From Iodobacter arcticus (GTDB taxonomy: Bacteria; Pseudomonadota; Gammaproteobacteria; Burkholderiales; Chitinibacteraceae), in NCBI RefSeq assembly GCF_042664895.1, contig NZ_JBHTBQ010000046.1, positions 67,120 to 131,119 of the forward strand: a stretch of DNA of 64,000 bases. Reading direction: 5' to 3'. Made by a program: the position numbers and the translations under genes. Position 1 is the first letter of the stretch. Every line of letters starts with the position of its first letter. The notes beneath the pieces were generated by a model. That model saw only the letters and a program-made list of their open reading frames with translations. It did no database searches and was not told where the DNA came from. Below are positions 1 to 7,873 of the stretch, in pieces.

Positions 1-759
1 CACATTCGAATTGATCGATTTTTCGAATTCAGCTTTAGCCAAAATCAAGCCACCACGCGGGCCGCGCAATGTTTTATGCGTAGTCGATGTTACAAAGTGA
101 GCGTGTGGCACTGGGTTTGGATAAACACCCGCAGCGATCAAACCGGCGTAATGCGCCATGTCGACCATAAAGTAAGCGCCCACCTTGTCGGCAATTTCAC
201 GCATGCGTGCCCAGTCAAAACGCAGAGCATAAGCTGAAGCACCACCGATCAGAAGCTTAGGCTTGGTTTCAAGCGCTACGCGTTCCATATCATCGTAATC
301 GATTTCTTCGTTTTCGTTCAGGCCGTAAGCCACGATATTGAAGAGCTTACCGGAAAGATTTGCTGGTGAGCCGTGTGTAAGGTGACCACCGTGACCTAGG
401 TTCATACCCATTACGGTATCGCCCGGTTTTAGAATCGAGAAATACACGGCTTGGTTGGCTTGCGAGCCAGAATGCGGCTGCACATTGGCGTACTCTGCGC
501 CAAACAGTGCTTTTACGCGATCAATGGCCAACTGCTCAACCGTATCAACAAATTCACAACCACCATAAAAACGCTTACCCGGATAACCTTCGGCGTATTT
601 ATTAGTCAGTTGCGAGCCTTGAGCTTCCATCACCGCTGGGCTGGTGTAGTTTTCTGACGCGATCAGCTCGATATGCTCGTGCTGGCGAACAACTTCACCT
701 GCAATGGCAGCGGCTAAATCAGGATCGTATTGGGCGATAGTGGCGGACTTGGAGAACAT
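1..759 (-). CDS. glyA: Serine hydroxymethyltransferase, 5' part (cut by window edge)
   Basis: Makes glycine and 5,10-methylene-THF from serine and THF in the cytoplasm; PLP enzyme. The first 253 codons are present, starting MFSKSATIAQYDPDL. Family signatures are visible: the HIELIASENYTSPAV N-terminal motif, SGSQANQAVYF, the VDMAHYAGLIAAG segment and the PLP-lysine motif STTHKTLRGPRGG near the window edge. The frame is open to base 1, so the C-terminal part lies outside. The ATG at 759 fits the usual family N-terminus. It is transcribed away from the CorA-like gene upstream on the same strand, with a gap of about 106 bp. Identification is certain from the motifs; only the missing C-terminal part cannot be judged. 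Confidence 0.97.
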   Translation of the reverse strand, partial: MFSKSATIAQYDPDLAAAIAGEVVRQHEHIELIASENYTSPAVMEAQGSQLTNKYAEGYPGKRFYGGCEFVDTVEQLAIDRVKALFGAEYANVQPHSGSQANQAVYFSILKPGDTVMGMNLGHGGHLTHGSPANLSGKLFNIVAYGLNENEEIDYDDMERVALETKPKLLIGGASAYALRFDWARMREIADKVGAYFMVDMAHYAGLIAAGVYPNPVPHAHFVTSTTHKTLRGPRGGLILAKAEFEKSINSNV

Positions 760-865
760 AGAGTTGGCGCTTCCGTAAGTCGGTTGGGAATAGGGAATGC
801 GCAGGATTCTAACACGGACAAGCGTTTTTCCAATTGAGGAATTCGCTATTAATCATGATACTCGC

Positions 866-2542
866 TCATAGATTATTCCTAGCTTGCTTTTTTTTACACC
901 ACTGCCGATGAATAATTTTTATTTTATCAGCAAACCCTATGCGGTCATCTGACATGAAGTCTAAAAATTCTGAAAGCATTCTTGATTTCATCAAGGAATA
1001 AAAGGTCAGTGCGGCAATGGGAATAAACGTCGCGAAAAAGTACCCTATTCTGCGCCATGACGGCTCTGCCGCAAGATCAAATAAATTCATCCCCAGAAAG
1101 CCAGTCACTGTCGTACCCACCAAGCCCAGAATCGTCACCACAGTCAGGCGCACCACCGTATCGGCCTGCCGATGCAAATCATCGTTTTCTAAGTACTGGC
1201 TCATGCTATGAATGGATTCGCGTACCTCTGCAAACAACGCTTCTGTGCCCAGATGGCGACGGGCAATATGAAACATTTGATCAGCCACCACCTGATTAGA
1301 AATCTCGCTAAACCAATAGCGCTGAGTAAAACGCAAAAATACCTCTTGCAGAATGCGAATATCCCGCTTAAAACGCCGGGCAGAGCCTGCATTCCCCACT
1401 TGCAAACGCGACAAAGCCACTGCCAGCCGGTCAGAAAACATGAGTAATGCCGCTTTATGAAAATGCGCTATCAGCATCAGTAAAAAATACTGATGCCTGA
1501 ATTGCCCCAACGCTCCGGTAAACGGATCGCTAAAAAAACCATGTCCATGCTTGCCCACCAGCACAAAAGCATGACCATCACACATCATGCGAGTGGAGGA
1601 TGAATCATGGCGACGCTCCGGCACCCAAAAGCGGTCGTAGCAGCAATTTGCTTCGAAATCCTGAAATACTTTGGCGGTATAGGGCAAATCACCACCCTGC
1701 GAAGGCCGCGTCACCATGCCCAACCGGTAGAAATCTTCATCACTTAAATCAAAAGGATCGTCAAAAGCCAGATAAGCCATCAGGGGCATGCGGTGATATT
1801 CAATTTGCCGATAGCGCAGCTCGCCAATTTCGTTTGAATGGTGTAATACCAAAGGCCGCAACAAAGCATCCCAATGTTGTGCCATAGGGGCAGCGCGAAA
1901 CTCACCCACATGCGATAAAAACTTGGATTTATCGTCGTAATCCGAGGCGGCAATCACGCCTCCTTTTGCATCCAGCCATTTCACCTGTTGCAAGCAGCTT
2001 GCCGCCGTTTTATCTTCATCCCATTGCGCAGGGAAAGCGCGGCCAAACCTGAACAGAGTATCCTGCACCCGGCTGAGCGGCACATTATCCGCAAGAATTT
2101 CAAACGCCAGAATCACGATATCAATATCGTAAAAAAAATACAGATCAATATGCGCCACTTTAAAATCCTGCCGCGTACCATCCTTATAATGCATACGCAC
2201 CGAACAAATATCATGCCGTCTGAATATATGCAGTGGCGAGCCGCCATAGCTTGCCGTGCTTCCCGCTTCTGCCGCTCCTTCACCATATAAGAACCGCTGT
2301 ACATAGGGCAGAAAGGTAACAAACTCGCGGTAATGCCGCTCTTGAAATGCCTGAGGATCCATATCAAACGCGGAAGGCCGCATCTGCCAAGGCGAATCCT
2401 CATCCAGCAACTGATTCATCAGCTCCCAATGCCGCCCCATTACCGCCCCACTGCCCACAGGCTGGGCGAGCGGCATCAGCTGCAAAGGCCAAATTAAAAT
2501 CTGCCTAAAATGGCGAACAATGGTTTCAGCGGCATCAGCCAT
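866..2542 (-). CDS. CorA-like membrane protein with long N-terminal region
   Basis: 558 residues. The C-terminal part looks like a CorA-type divalent cation channel: a long helical region (about 400-480), then a first membrane helix ending in the GMN signature (TGFLGMNLFDL, about 500-510) and a second membrane helix (about 520-540), with a short basic tail. The first 400 residues are longer than in ordinary CorA proteins (about 320 residues in total) and I do not recognise a domain there. The start at 2542 has a good Shine-Dalgarno sequence (GGGGAG). The gene stands alone between the hpt terminator and glyA. Metal (probably Mg2+) transport is inferred from the GMN motif only; the N-terminal region may sense or bind something else. 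Confidence 0.75.
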   Translation of the reverse strand: MADAAETIVRHFRQILIWPLQLMPLAQPVGSGAVMGRHWELMNQLLDEDSPWQMRPSAFDMDPQAFQERHYREFVTFLPYVQRFLYGEGAAEAGSTASYGGSPLHIFRRHDICSVRMHYKDGTRQDFKVAHIDLYFFYDIDIVILAFEILADNVPLSRVQDTLFRFGRAFPAQWDEDKTAASCLQQVKWLDAKGGVIAASDYDDKSKFLSHVGEFRAAPMAQHWDALLRPLVLHHSNEIGELRYRQIEYHRMPLMAYLAFDDPFDLSDEDFYRLGMVTRPSQGGDLPYTAKVFQDFEANCCYDRFWVPERRHDSSSTRMMCDGHAFVLVGKHGHGFFSDPFTGALGQFRHQYFLLMLIAHFHKAALLMFSDRLAVALSRLQVGNAGSARRFKRDIRILQEVFLRFTQRYWFSEISNQVVADQMFHIARRHLGTEALFAEVRESIHSMSQYLENDDLHRQADTVVRLTVVTILGLVGTTVTGFLGMNLFDLAAEPSWRRIGYFFATFIPIAALTFYSLMKSRMLSEFLDFMSDDRIGFADKIKIIHRQWCKKKQARNNL

Positions 2543-2710
2543 CTTGATCTCCCCTTCTTATATAAAGTAAGAGTAGATCAAAGCGCGCTATTAATAAGCC
2601 ATCGAAAGGCAAAGACTTATTTATCCGCACAATCAAAATAACCTGCATACCCCACAGAGCTCGTAGCGGATGCAATTAAACAATGCAAAACCAGCACATT
2701 GCGCCCGCAA

Positions 2711-2747
2711 AAAAGCCCTTATTTACTCAGCGTAAATAAGGGCTTTT
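2711..2747 (-). terminator. Rho-independent terminator of hpt (bidirectional)
   Basis: A perfect 16-bp inverted repeat (2711-2726 and 2732-2747) with a 5-nt loop, with A-run and T-run at the ends. It lies 22 bp downstream of the hpt stop and could stop transcription from both directions. It closes the purine salvage block. Confidence 0.85.
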
Positions 2748-2769
2748 AAAATCAACCAACCTCACAATA

Positions 2770-3324
2770 TTACATGCCTTGTACCGCATAAATGGCCAGC
2801 GTATTGCGCCAATAGCCTTGGTAATCCATACCACAACCAAATAAGAAGCGATCTTCTACTTCCAGGCCCACATAATCCGCAGCCACACCCACCGCTTTAC
2901 GATCATGTTTTTTATCCACCAGTACAGCAACGCGTACTTCTTTTGCGCCTTGTTCACGGCAATATTCCAAGATAGCTGCCAGTGTATGGCCCTCATCAAG
3001 AATATCGTCCACGATCACCACAACGCGACCTTTCATGCTTTCTTGTGGTTTTACTTTCCAATCCAGCATGCCGCCGCTGGTTTCTTTGCGATAACGCGTG
3101 GCATGCATATAAGACACTTCGAGAGGGAAGCGTAAGCGTGGCAATAAATGCCCTGACACAATCAAGCCACCATTCATAACGGTGTAAACAATTGGATTGG
3201 CGTATTGCAAATCAGCGGTCATTGCCACCGCCATACGATCCAGCGCAGCCAGCACTTCGGTCTCGCTGTGCAGGCAATCCGAATTATCAATAATGGTTTG
3301 GGCTTCAGGGAGTTCTAGGGTCAC
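2770..3324 (-). CDS. hpt: Hypoxanthine(-guanine) phosphoribosyltransferase
   Basis: Converts hypoxanthine or guanine plus PRPP into IMP or GMP (purine salvage, cytoplasm). The PRPP-binding signature is VVVIVDDILDEGHTL, and the flexible-loop and aromatic C-terminal segment ends in GYWRNTLAIYAVQG. I chose the GTG at 3324 (product VTLELPEAQ..., 184 residues) because an AAGAAGAGG ribosome-binding sequence sits about 9 nt upstream and the length is normal; a longer frame reaches 3372 but has no reason to be used. The gene follows apt by 93 bp on the same strand and is followed by a strong terminator. Together with the upstream permease and apt it forms a base uptake and salvage set. Confidence 0.93.
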   Translation of the reverse strand: MTLELPEAQTIIDNSDCLHSETEVLAALDRMAVAMTADLQYANPIVYTVMNGGLIVSGHLLPRLRFPLEVSYMHATRYRKETSGGMLDWKVKPQESMKGRVVVIVDDILDEGHTLAAILEYCREQGAKEVRVAVLVDKKHDRKAVGVAADYVGLEVEDRFLFGCGMDYQGYWRNTLAIYAVQGM

Positions 3325-3417
3325 GATAGCGTACCTCTTCTTTAAATAATTCAAACAAAAACGGGCGGGCACTGTTTGTATTTAAAATGACAAACACAGC
3401 GCCGCCACGACACATCT

Positions 3418-3978
3418 TTAATGGCCTGCGTAATCGCAAACAGTAAACAGAGAGATGCCCTGCTCACGTACGATTTTTGATCCGCCCAATTCAGGCAAAT
3501 CAACAATAGCAGCCGCTTCAACAATGGTTGCACCAAGGCGGTTTAACAGCTTAGCTGCTGCCACCATGGTACCGCCTGTTGCCACCAAATCATCAATCAG
3601 CAAAACACGATCGCCTTTTTTACAGGCATCGGTATGAATCTCAACCGTGGCCGAGCCGTATTCCAGCTCGTATTCTTCTGCCACTGTTAAAAAGGGCAAT
3701 TTGCCTTTTTTGCGCACGGGCACAAAGCCCAAGTTTAATTCATAGGCCACCACCGCACCGAGAATAAAACCTCGCGCATCCACACCGGCCACCATGTCTA
3801 AATGCATATCCATATAGCGATGCACAAAGATATCAACCAAAACACGAAAGGTTTTTTTATCTTGCAATAAAGGCGTGATATCACGGAACTGCACGCCTGC
3901 CTGCGGCCAATCAGGCACCGTACGGATGCGATCCCGAATATAATCCGCGTAAGGCGGCTCAGCTTGCAATAAGCTCAT
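3418..3978 (-). CDS. apt: Adenine phosphoribosyltransferase
   Basis: Converts adenine and PRPP into AMP. It is 186 residues, starting MSLLQAEPPYADYIR, with the APT-type FRDITPLL motif, GVDARGFILG and the PRPP loop VLLIDDLVATGGTM. Length and motifs are normal. The 5' end and ribosome-binding region are part of an imperfect 100-bp tandem duplication with the sequence directly upstream (3920-4119). The copy within apt is the intact one; the upstream copy carries an abortive repeat of the first 15 codons. It lies between the AzgA-type permease and hpt on the same strand, which supports co-transcription. Confidence 0.96.
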   Translation of the reverse strand: MSLLQAEPPYADYIRDRIRTVPDWPQAGVQFRDITPLLQDKKTFRVLVDIFVHRYMDMHLDMVAGVDARGFILGAVVAYELNLGFVPVRKKGKLPFLTVAEEYELEYGSATVEIHTDACKKGDRVLLIDDLVATGGTMVAAAKLLNRLGATIVEAAAIVDLPELGGSKIVREQGISLFTVCDYAGH

Positions 3979-4119
3979 TGAATATTTCCCTTAGCCAAAA
4001 GCGGCAAATTTAACGCGCTGTACGAATACTGCCCCGAATATAATCCGCGTAAGGCGGTTCTGCCTGCAATAAGCTCATTTAAATAGTTCCCTTAACCAAA
4101 AGCCGCAAACTTAATCAGC
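3920..4119 (-). repeat. Imperfect 100-bp tandem duplication across the permease/apt junction
   Basis: Bases 3920-4019 and about 4020-4119 align with an offset of 100 (one 1-bp indel near 3982/4081). Each copy contains, on the minus strand, the end of the permease gene (KFAAFG and a stop), the ribosome-binding region and the first codons of apt. In the upstream copy the permease end is the real one and apt is broken; in the downstream copy apt is real and the permease tail is a relic. The differences between copies show the event is not recent. Confidence 0.9.
4010..4078 (-). pseudogene. Duplicated apt start: 22-codon relic ORF
   Basis: Minus-strand ATG at 4078 starts MSLLQAEPPYADYIR, identical to the first 15 residues of Apt, then diverges (GSIRTAR) and ends at a TAA at 4010-4012. 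It sits inside the upstream copy of the 100-bp tandem duplication and has the same upstream region as apt itself. It may be translated as an upstream ORF ahead of apt, but is most simply a duplication relic. Confidence 0.75.
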
Positions 4120-5384
4120 CACAGCGCAGTAATAATCAACACGGCAGGGCTTAGATCTTTATAGCGACCCGCCAGCACTTTAATTGCCGCGTAGCTAATA
4201 AAACCAAACGCAATCCCATCCGCAATCGAATAAGTAAACGGCATACCTACGGCGGTAATCACGGCAGGTGCGGCTTCGGTAATATCATCCCAATCAATTT
4301 CGGCCAGACCACGCGCCATCAGTACGGCTACATAGCAAAGTGCGGGTGCGGTGGCATACGCAGGTACGGTGCCAGCCAATGGCGCCACAAAGAGAGCCGC
4401 CAAAAACAAGATCGCAACGACCAAGCTAGTCAGGCCCGTGCGACCGCCTGCTGCAACGCCTGCCGCTGATTCAACATAGGCGGTTACGCTTGAAGTACCC
4501 AAGGCGGCCCCTACCATAATGGCAGAAGAATCAGCGAACAGCGCTTTCTTTAAACGGGGCAGTTTGCCGTCTTTATCCAGCAAACCAGAGCGGTGAGAAA
4601 CGCCGACTAAAGTGCCGGTAGTATCAAACAAATCAACAAAGAAGAAAATAAACACTACACCCAAGAGGCCCGCATTCAGCGCACTTTTAATATCCATTTG
4701 CATAAAGGTGGGTGCAATCGACGGTGGCGGTGAAAACACACCTTTGAATTCGGTTAAGCCGAATAAAATCGACAGCAGCGTCACACCTAATACGCCAATA
4801 ATAATTGCACCTTTTACTTTGCGGTATTCAAGCGCCACAATTAAAAAGAAGCCCAATACGGCTAATAATGTGCTTGGTGCATGGATATCACCCAATTGCA
4901 CCATCGTCACAGGCGAAGCGGTAATCAGGCCAGCGCTTTTCAGCCCAATAATAGCCAGAAACAATCCCACACCGGCAGAAATAGCCAGCTTTAAAGAATG
5001 CGGAATGGCATTCACCAGCACTTCACGCAATTTAAACGAGGAAACCAGCACAAAAACCACGCCAGAAATAAACACCGCACCCAACGCAGTTTGCCAAGGC
5101 ACACCCATGCCTTTAACCACAGCAAAGGTAAAATAAGCGTTCAAACCCATACCCGGGGCTAGCGCAATCGGGTAATTAGCCAAAAGCGCCATCACGGCAG
5201 TACCAAAAGCCGCAGCCAGACAGGTCGCCACAAACACGGCATTAAAATCCATACCGGTTTGCGCCAAAATGGCTGGATTAACAAAAATAATATAGGCCAT
5301 AGTTAAAAACGTTGTAAAACCCGCAATCACTTCGGTTTTAACGTTAGTACCGTGTTCTTTTAATTTGAACAATGCTTCGAGCAT
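4092..5384 (-). CDS. NCS2-family adenine/hypoxanthine/guanine permease (AzgA/PbuG type)
   Basis: Inner-membrane purine base:H+ symporter, 430 residues, with about 12-14 hydrophobic segments. AzgA-branch hallmarks are the start LFKLKEHGTNVKTEVIAGFTT, the motif ALAPGMGLNAYF, and later FFFVDLFDTTGTLVG and the GTSSVTAYVESAAG segment. Length is typical of the branch. Its 3' end runs into the tandem duplication shared with apt. It is upstream of apt and hpt on the same strand, so it most likely imports the bases those enzymes use. Exact base preference cannot be read from sequence. Confidence 0.92.
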   Translation of the reverse strand: MLEALFKLKEHGTNVKTEVIAGFTTFLTMAYIIFVNPAILAQTGMDFNAVFVATCLAAAFGTAVMALLANYPIALAPGMGLNAYFTFAVVKGMGVPWQTALGAVFISGVVFVLVSSFKLREVLVNAIPHSLKLAISAGVGLFLAIIGLKSAGLITASPVTMVQLGDIHAPSTLLAVLGFFLIVALEYRKVKGAIIIGVLGVTLLSILFGLTEFKGVFSPPPSIAPTFMQMDIKSALNAGLLGVVFIFFFVDLFDTTGTLVGVSHRSGLLDKDGKLPRLKKALFADSSAIMVGAALGTSSVTAYVESAAGVAAGGRTGLTSLVVAILFLAALFVAPLAGTVPAYATAPALCYVAVLMARGLAEIDWDDITEAAPAVITAVGMPFTYSIADGIAFGFISYAAIKVLAGRYKDLSPAVLIITALWLIKFAAFG

Positions 5385-5485
5385 GAGCCCATTTCCCCGT
5401 TAAATAAAAACAAATAAGCCGGAGCGTATTGATGCAATCTAAATAGAAAACAAAAATACATTCCGACTTTCGCACGCTTAAAAAA

Positions 5486-6055
5486 TCAACTACCCACACC
5501 TAACAAAGCCAATACACCCAGCAGAGCAAAAACGGCTGCGGCTACAAAACGTACATAACGCAGAATATGCATTCGGGCTGCGATCCACTTACCCACAAAA
5601 ACAGCAGGCACATCGGCAATCATCATGCCGACCGTTGTACCAGCAACCACCGCCCACAAAGGCTGATATTTCAGCGCCAGCGCCACGGTGGCCACTTGCG
5701 TTTTATCGCCAATCTCAGCCAAAAAGAAAGCTAACGTTGTGGCAACAAATGCGCCATAAGGCTTGATTTGCGCTTCTTCTTCGCCCATTTCATCGGGCAC
5801 CAGTGCCCAGGCGGCAATCGCTAAAAAGCCCAAACCAATCACCCAGCGCAAAACAAGCGGCGAAATCATACCTGCTACCTGCTGACCAATCCAACCGGCA
5901 GCAAAGTGATTCAGTACAGTCGCAACAAAGATACCCAAGATAATGGGCAAAGGACGGCGAAAGCGTGCTGCCAGAATTAACGCAAGTAATTGCGTTTTAT
6001 CGCCGATTTCGGCGATGGCGACAACGCCAGTAGAAATAAGAAAGGTATCAATCAT
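5486..6055 (-). CDS. TMEM165/GDT1 (UPF0016) family Mn2+/Ca2+ exporter
   Basis: Small inner-membrane cation exporter, 189 residues, made of two homologous three-helix halves, each with the family signature E-x-G-D-K-(T/S): VAIAEIGDKTQLLAL near residue 15 and FFLAEIGDKTQVATV near 110. These acidic motifs bind the metal. I start it at the ATG at 6055; the open frame continues to 6295 but that part is the riboswitch leader and would read as a nonsense extension. The yybP-ykoY riboswitch just upstream indicates that it is turned on by excess Mn2+, consistent with manganese export as known for bacterial members of the family. Confidence 0.92.
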   Translation of the reverse strand: MIDTFLISTGVVAIAEIGDKTQLLALILAARFRRPLPIILGIFVATVLNHFAAGWIGQQVAGMISPLVLRWVIGLGFLAIAAWALVPDEMGEEEAQIKPYGAFVATTLAFFLAEIGDKTQVATVALALKYQPLWAVVAGTTVGMMIADVPAVFVGKWIAARMHILRYVRFVAAAVFALLGVLALLGVGS

Positions 6056-6070
6056 CGAGTCGTGTTTCCG

Positions 6071-6285
6071 GGGCGGGCAGGATAGAGGTCGCACAGCATT
6101 GCCCACCCCGGGAAATGCTGAACGAACCTCAGGTCTTGTCAAGCTGGCCTGCGCTCTGCTTACAGAACACCGCTCCAACCGAATACGCCATGGATCAAAC
6201 GATCCAAGTATGTTGACGTATTCCCCGCAAACCGTTCTTTCAAACCAGCTGCAGGCGACTACTCCCCCGAAGACCAAAGCGCGGA
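6071..6285 (-). promoter_or_regulatory. yybP-ykoY manganese riboswitch
   Basis: Read on the minus strand, the leader contains the conserved GGGGAGTAG (6267-6259), then GTCAACATACT, and GACAAGACCT (6140-6131), which are the hallmark loops of the Mn2+-sensing yybP-ykoY class. Downstream, GGGTGGGCA (6108-6100) can pair with TGCCCGCCC (6079-6071), forming a 9-bp stem ending 15 nt before the start codon of the GDT1-family gene. No T-run follows, so control at translation initiation is more likely than termination. Assignment to the class is strong; the expression platform is inferred. Confidence 0.9.
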
Positions 6286-6358
6286 TTTTAACCACCCCTT
6301 ATGCATGCTGCAATCCCAGATTACAAAAACCGCCACTACGCCATACTATTTACATGTC

Positions 6359-6835
6359 TTAAACAGCTGTTTTGATGTGCCCCAGCAGCGCGGCGCAGCC
6401 CGCCTCGCACTGATCCAGAACGGTCTCAAACCCAGCTGGGCCGCCATAGTAAGGATCTAACACCTCGTTTTGAGTAGGGACAGGGGCAAAGGATAAAAAT
6501 AATTTCACCCGCGATTGATATTCTGGTGGGCATTGCCGTTGTAAATCCCTTAAATGGCCATTATCCATCGCCAAAATCAAATCAAACTCAGCAAAATCGC
6601 TCTGCTGCACGCTGCGGGCGCGCAAAAAAGACAAATCAAAACCACGTTTTTTAGCATAACTTTGCGAACGCCGATCTGGCGGCTCCCCAATGTGATAATC
6701 CTGTGTACCGGCAGAATCCACTTCAATGGCATGGCTTAGCCCCGCAACCTCTACCTTTTGCCGCATCACCCCATCTGCAGTGGGGCTTCTGCAGATATTT
6801 CCTGTGCACACAAAAAGCACTTTAAGTTTTTTCAT
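6359..6835 (-). CDS. Low-molecular-weight protein tyrosine phosphatase
   Basis: 158 residues, cytoplasmic. The P-loop C-x5-R-S is at the N-terminus (VLFVCTGNICRSPTADG) and the general-acid loop is DPYYGG near residue 128, both complete, so the enzyme should be active. Such proteins dephosphorylate tyrosine kinases or small substrates; no kinase or capsule gene is adjacent, so the target is unknown. It lies upstream of the riboswitch on the same strand. Confidence 0.95.
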   Translation of the reverse strand: MKKLKVLFVCTGNICRSPTADGVMRQKVEVAGLSHAIEVDSAGTQDYHIGEPPDRRSQSYAKKRGFDLSFLRARSVQQSDFAEFDLILAMDNGHLRDLQRQCPPEYQSRVKLFLSFAPVPTQNEVLDPYYGGPAGFETVLDQCEAGCAALLGHIKTAV

Positions 6836-7873
6836 TAAAATCAGCCAATCAAGAAAAATGCCATTAAAAACAGTTAATTACCAAAAATATAAATTAACGA
6901 ATTAGCACATTATATATGGTGGGCATTTAGGATACCGCATAGGTCAGCAAGTTAGATCGAATCATCTTCTGGATGATTGACTATTGGCTGGCACAAAAAT
7001 ACCGACGCAGCTTTAGATCTCTAATGAAAGATTATGTAAGGCCGCCCGTAAACGGTGTCGCTAAGGCTTGGTTGATTGAAGGGCAAAACAGTCAATATTG
7101 AGATTTGCACAATCGGCAACGTCGGCATTCAAGATAAGGTGTTTACAAGAGAATATGAGCGCCAGACACAACTGACATCATCAGTAATTACAATCGTCAG
7201 AAATACGCACTCAACTCTTCAGCTTTAGGCTTCATTATTCCCTTGGCACTAATTGTGCAAATTATATTTAAAAAACAAACCTCTAAAAAGACGTGTATCT
7301 TTTTACACAAAAAATCAACAACTTAAATTTTAATTCATTCATTTTTAGTGCTGTAGAAAAATTCAGAAAAAACATTCTCACAACCTTATGCTGTATCAAT
7401 GCGTCAGCAACTGGTAAATATTTACCTAGTTTTATTGCTTGCATATACAATAAAATTGTAATTATTCATAAGAATAGCCTCCGATATCAACTACGCAGCA
7501 CCCCTGAAAAACGTAATCAGCGGTGAATTAGAAATATCGCTCCATCGCTTCGGCGCACTTTCAGAAATCCCCCACACACAACCTGGGGCACTCCTAGAAA
7601 ATGAAGTAAAACAGCAGACTTCGATAACTTTGATCATGGCTATTTCACTAGAAGGTTAAGCGTCCATTCGCGTGGTCATCATTCAAGCTTGTTTTGTTGC
7701 CCTTTTTTTATGGTTTGGATGGGTGTTTTGTAGCCCATAGCCGTTTAAAAAGTAGCTAAGGAAATTTGTCTATTTGTAGCTTCGTCATTTTTCTGCAGCA
7801 TCTTTCTAGACTTTCTCCATAAGAAAGTCTGCCGATTAAACACACAGATTAACTTAACTAAATTGTTGGCTCG
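6836..7873. other. 1-kb AT-rich gene-poor region with decayed fragments
   Basis: No convincing intact gene. A 42-codon ORF (6973-7101, MIDYWLAQKYRRSF...) has no recognised relatives. In the plus strand around 7173-7259 a frame reads DIISNYNRQKYALNSSALGF, which weakly resembles the C-terminal YNxxRxHSALGY segment of IS3-type transposases, interrupted upstream by a stop. Another frame, about 7457-7658, is open for over 60 codons with no normal start and reads like a fragment of a lost gene. The stretch 7260-7520 is clearly richer in A and T than the surroundings. Confidence 0.55.
7808..7830 (+). promoter_or_regulatory. Inverted repeat upstream of the acyl-activation operon
   Basis: AGACTTTC (7808-7815), 7-nt spacer, GAAAGTCT (7823-7830): a perfect 8-bp inverted repeat 43 bp before the ATG of the efflux gene. 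It may be a regulator binding site or a leader hairpin. There is no T-run, so it is not a terminator. No regulator gene is adjacent. Confidence 0.45.

Noticed and set aside
4612..5136. 174-codon plus-strand ORF opposite the purine permease
   Set aside because: Antisense shadow of a clear NCS2 transporter; no start signal or recognisable motif.
6056..6295. N-terminal extension of the GDT1-family gene (80 codons)
   Set aside because: The segment is the yybP-ykoY riboswitch; conserved RNA motifs explain it, and family members start at MIDTF-like positions.
7130..7259. Intact IS3 transposase
   Set aside because: Only a short, stop-interrupted stretch with weak similarity; at best a relic.
7293..7526. 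77-codon ORF in the AT-rich region
   Set aside because: Composition of random AT-rich DNA, no ribosome site and no family features.
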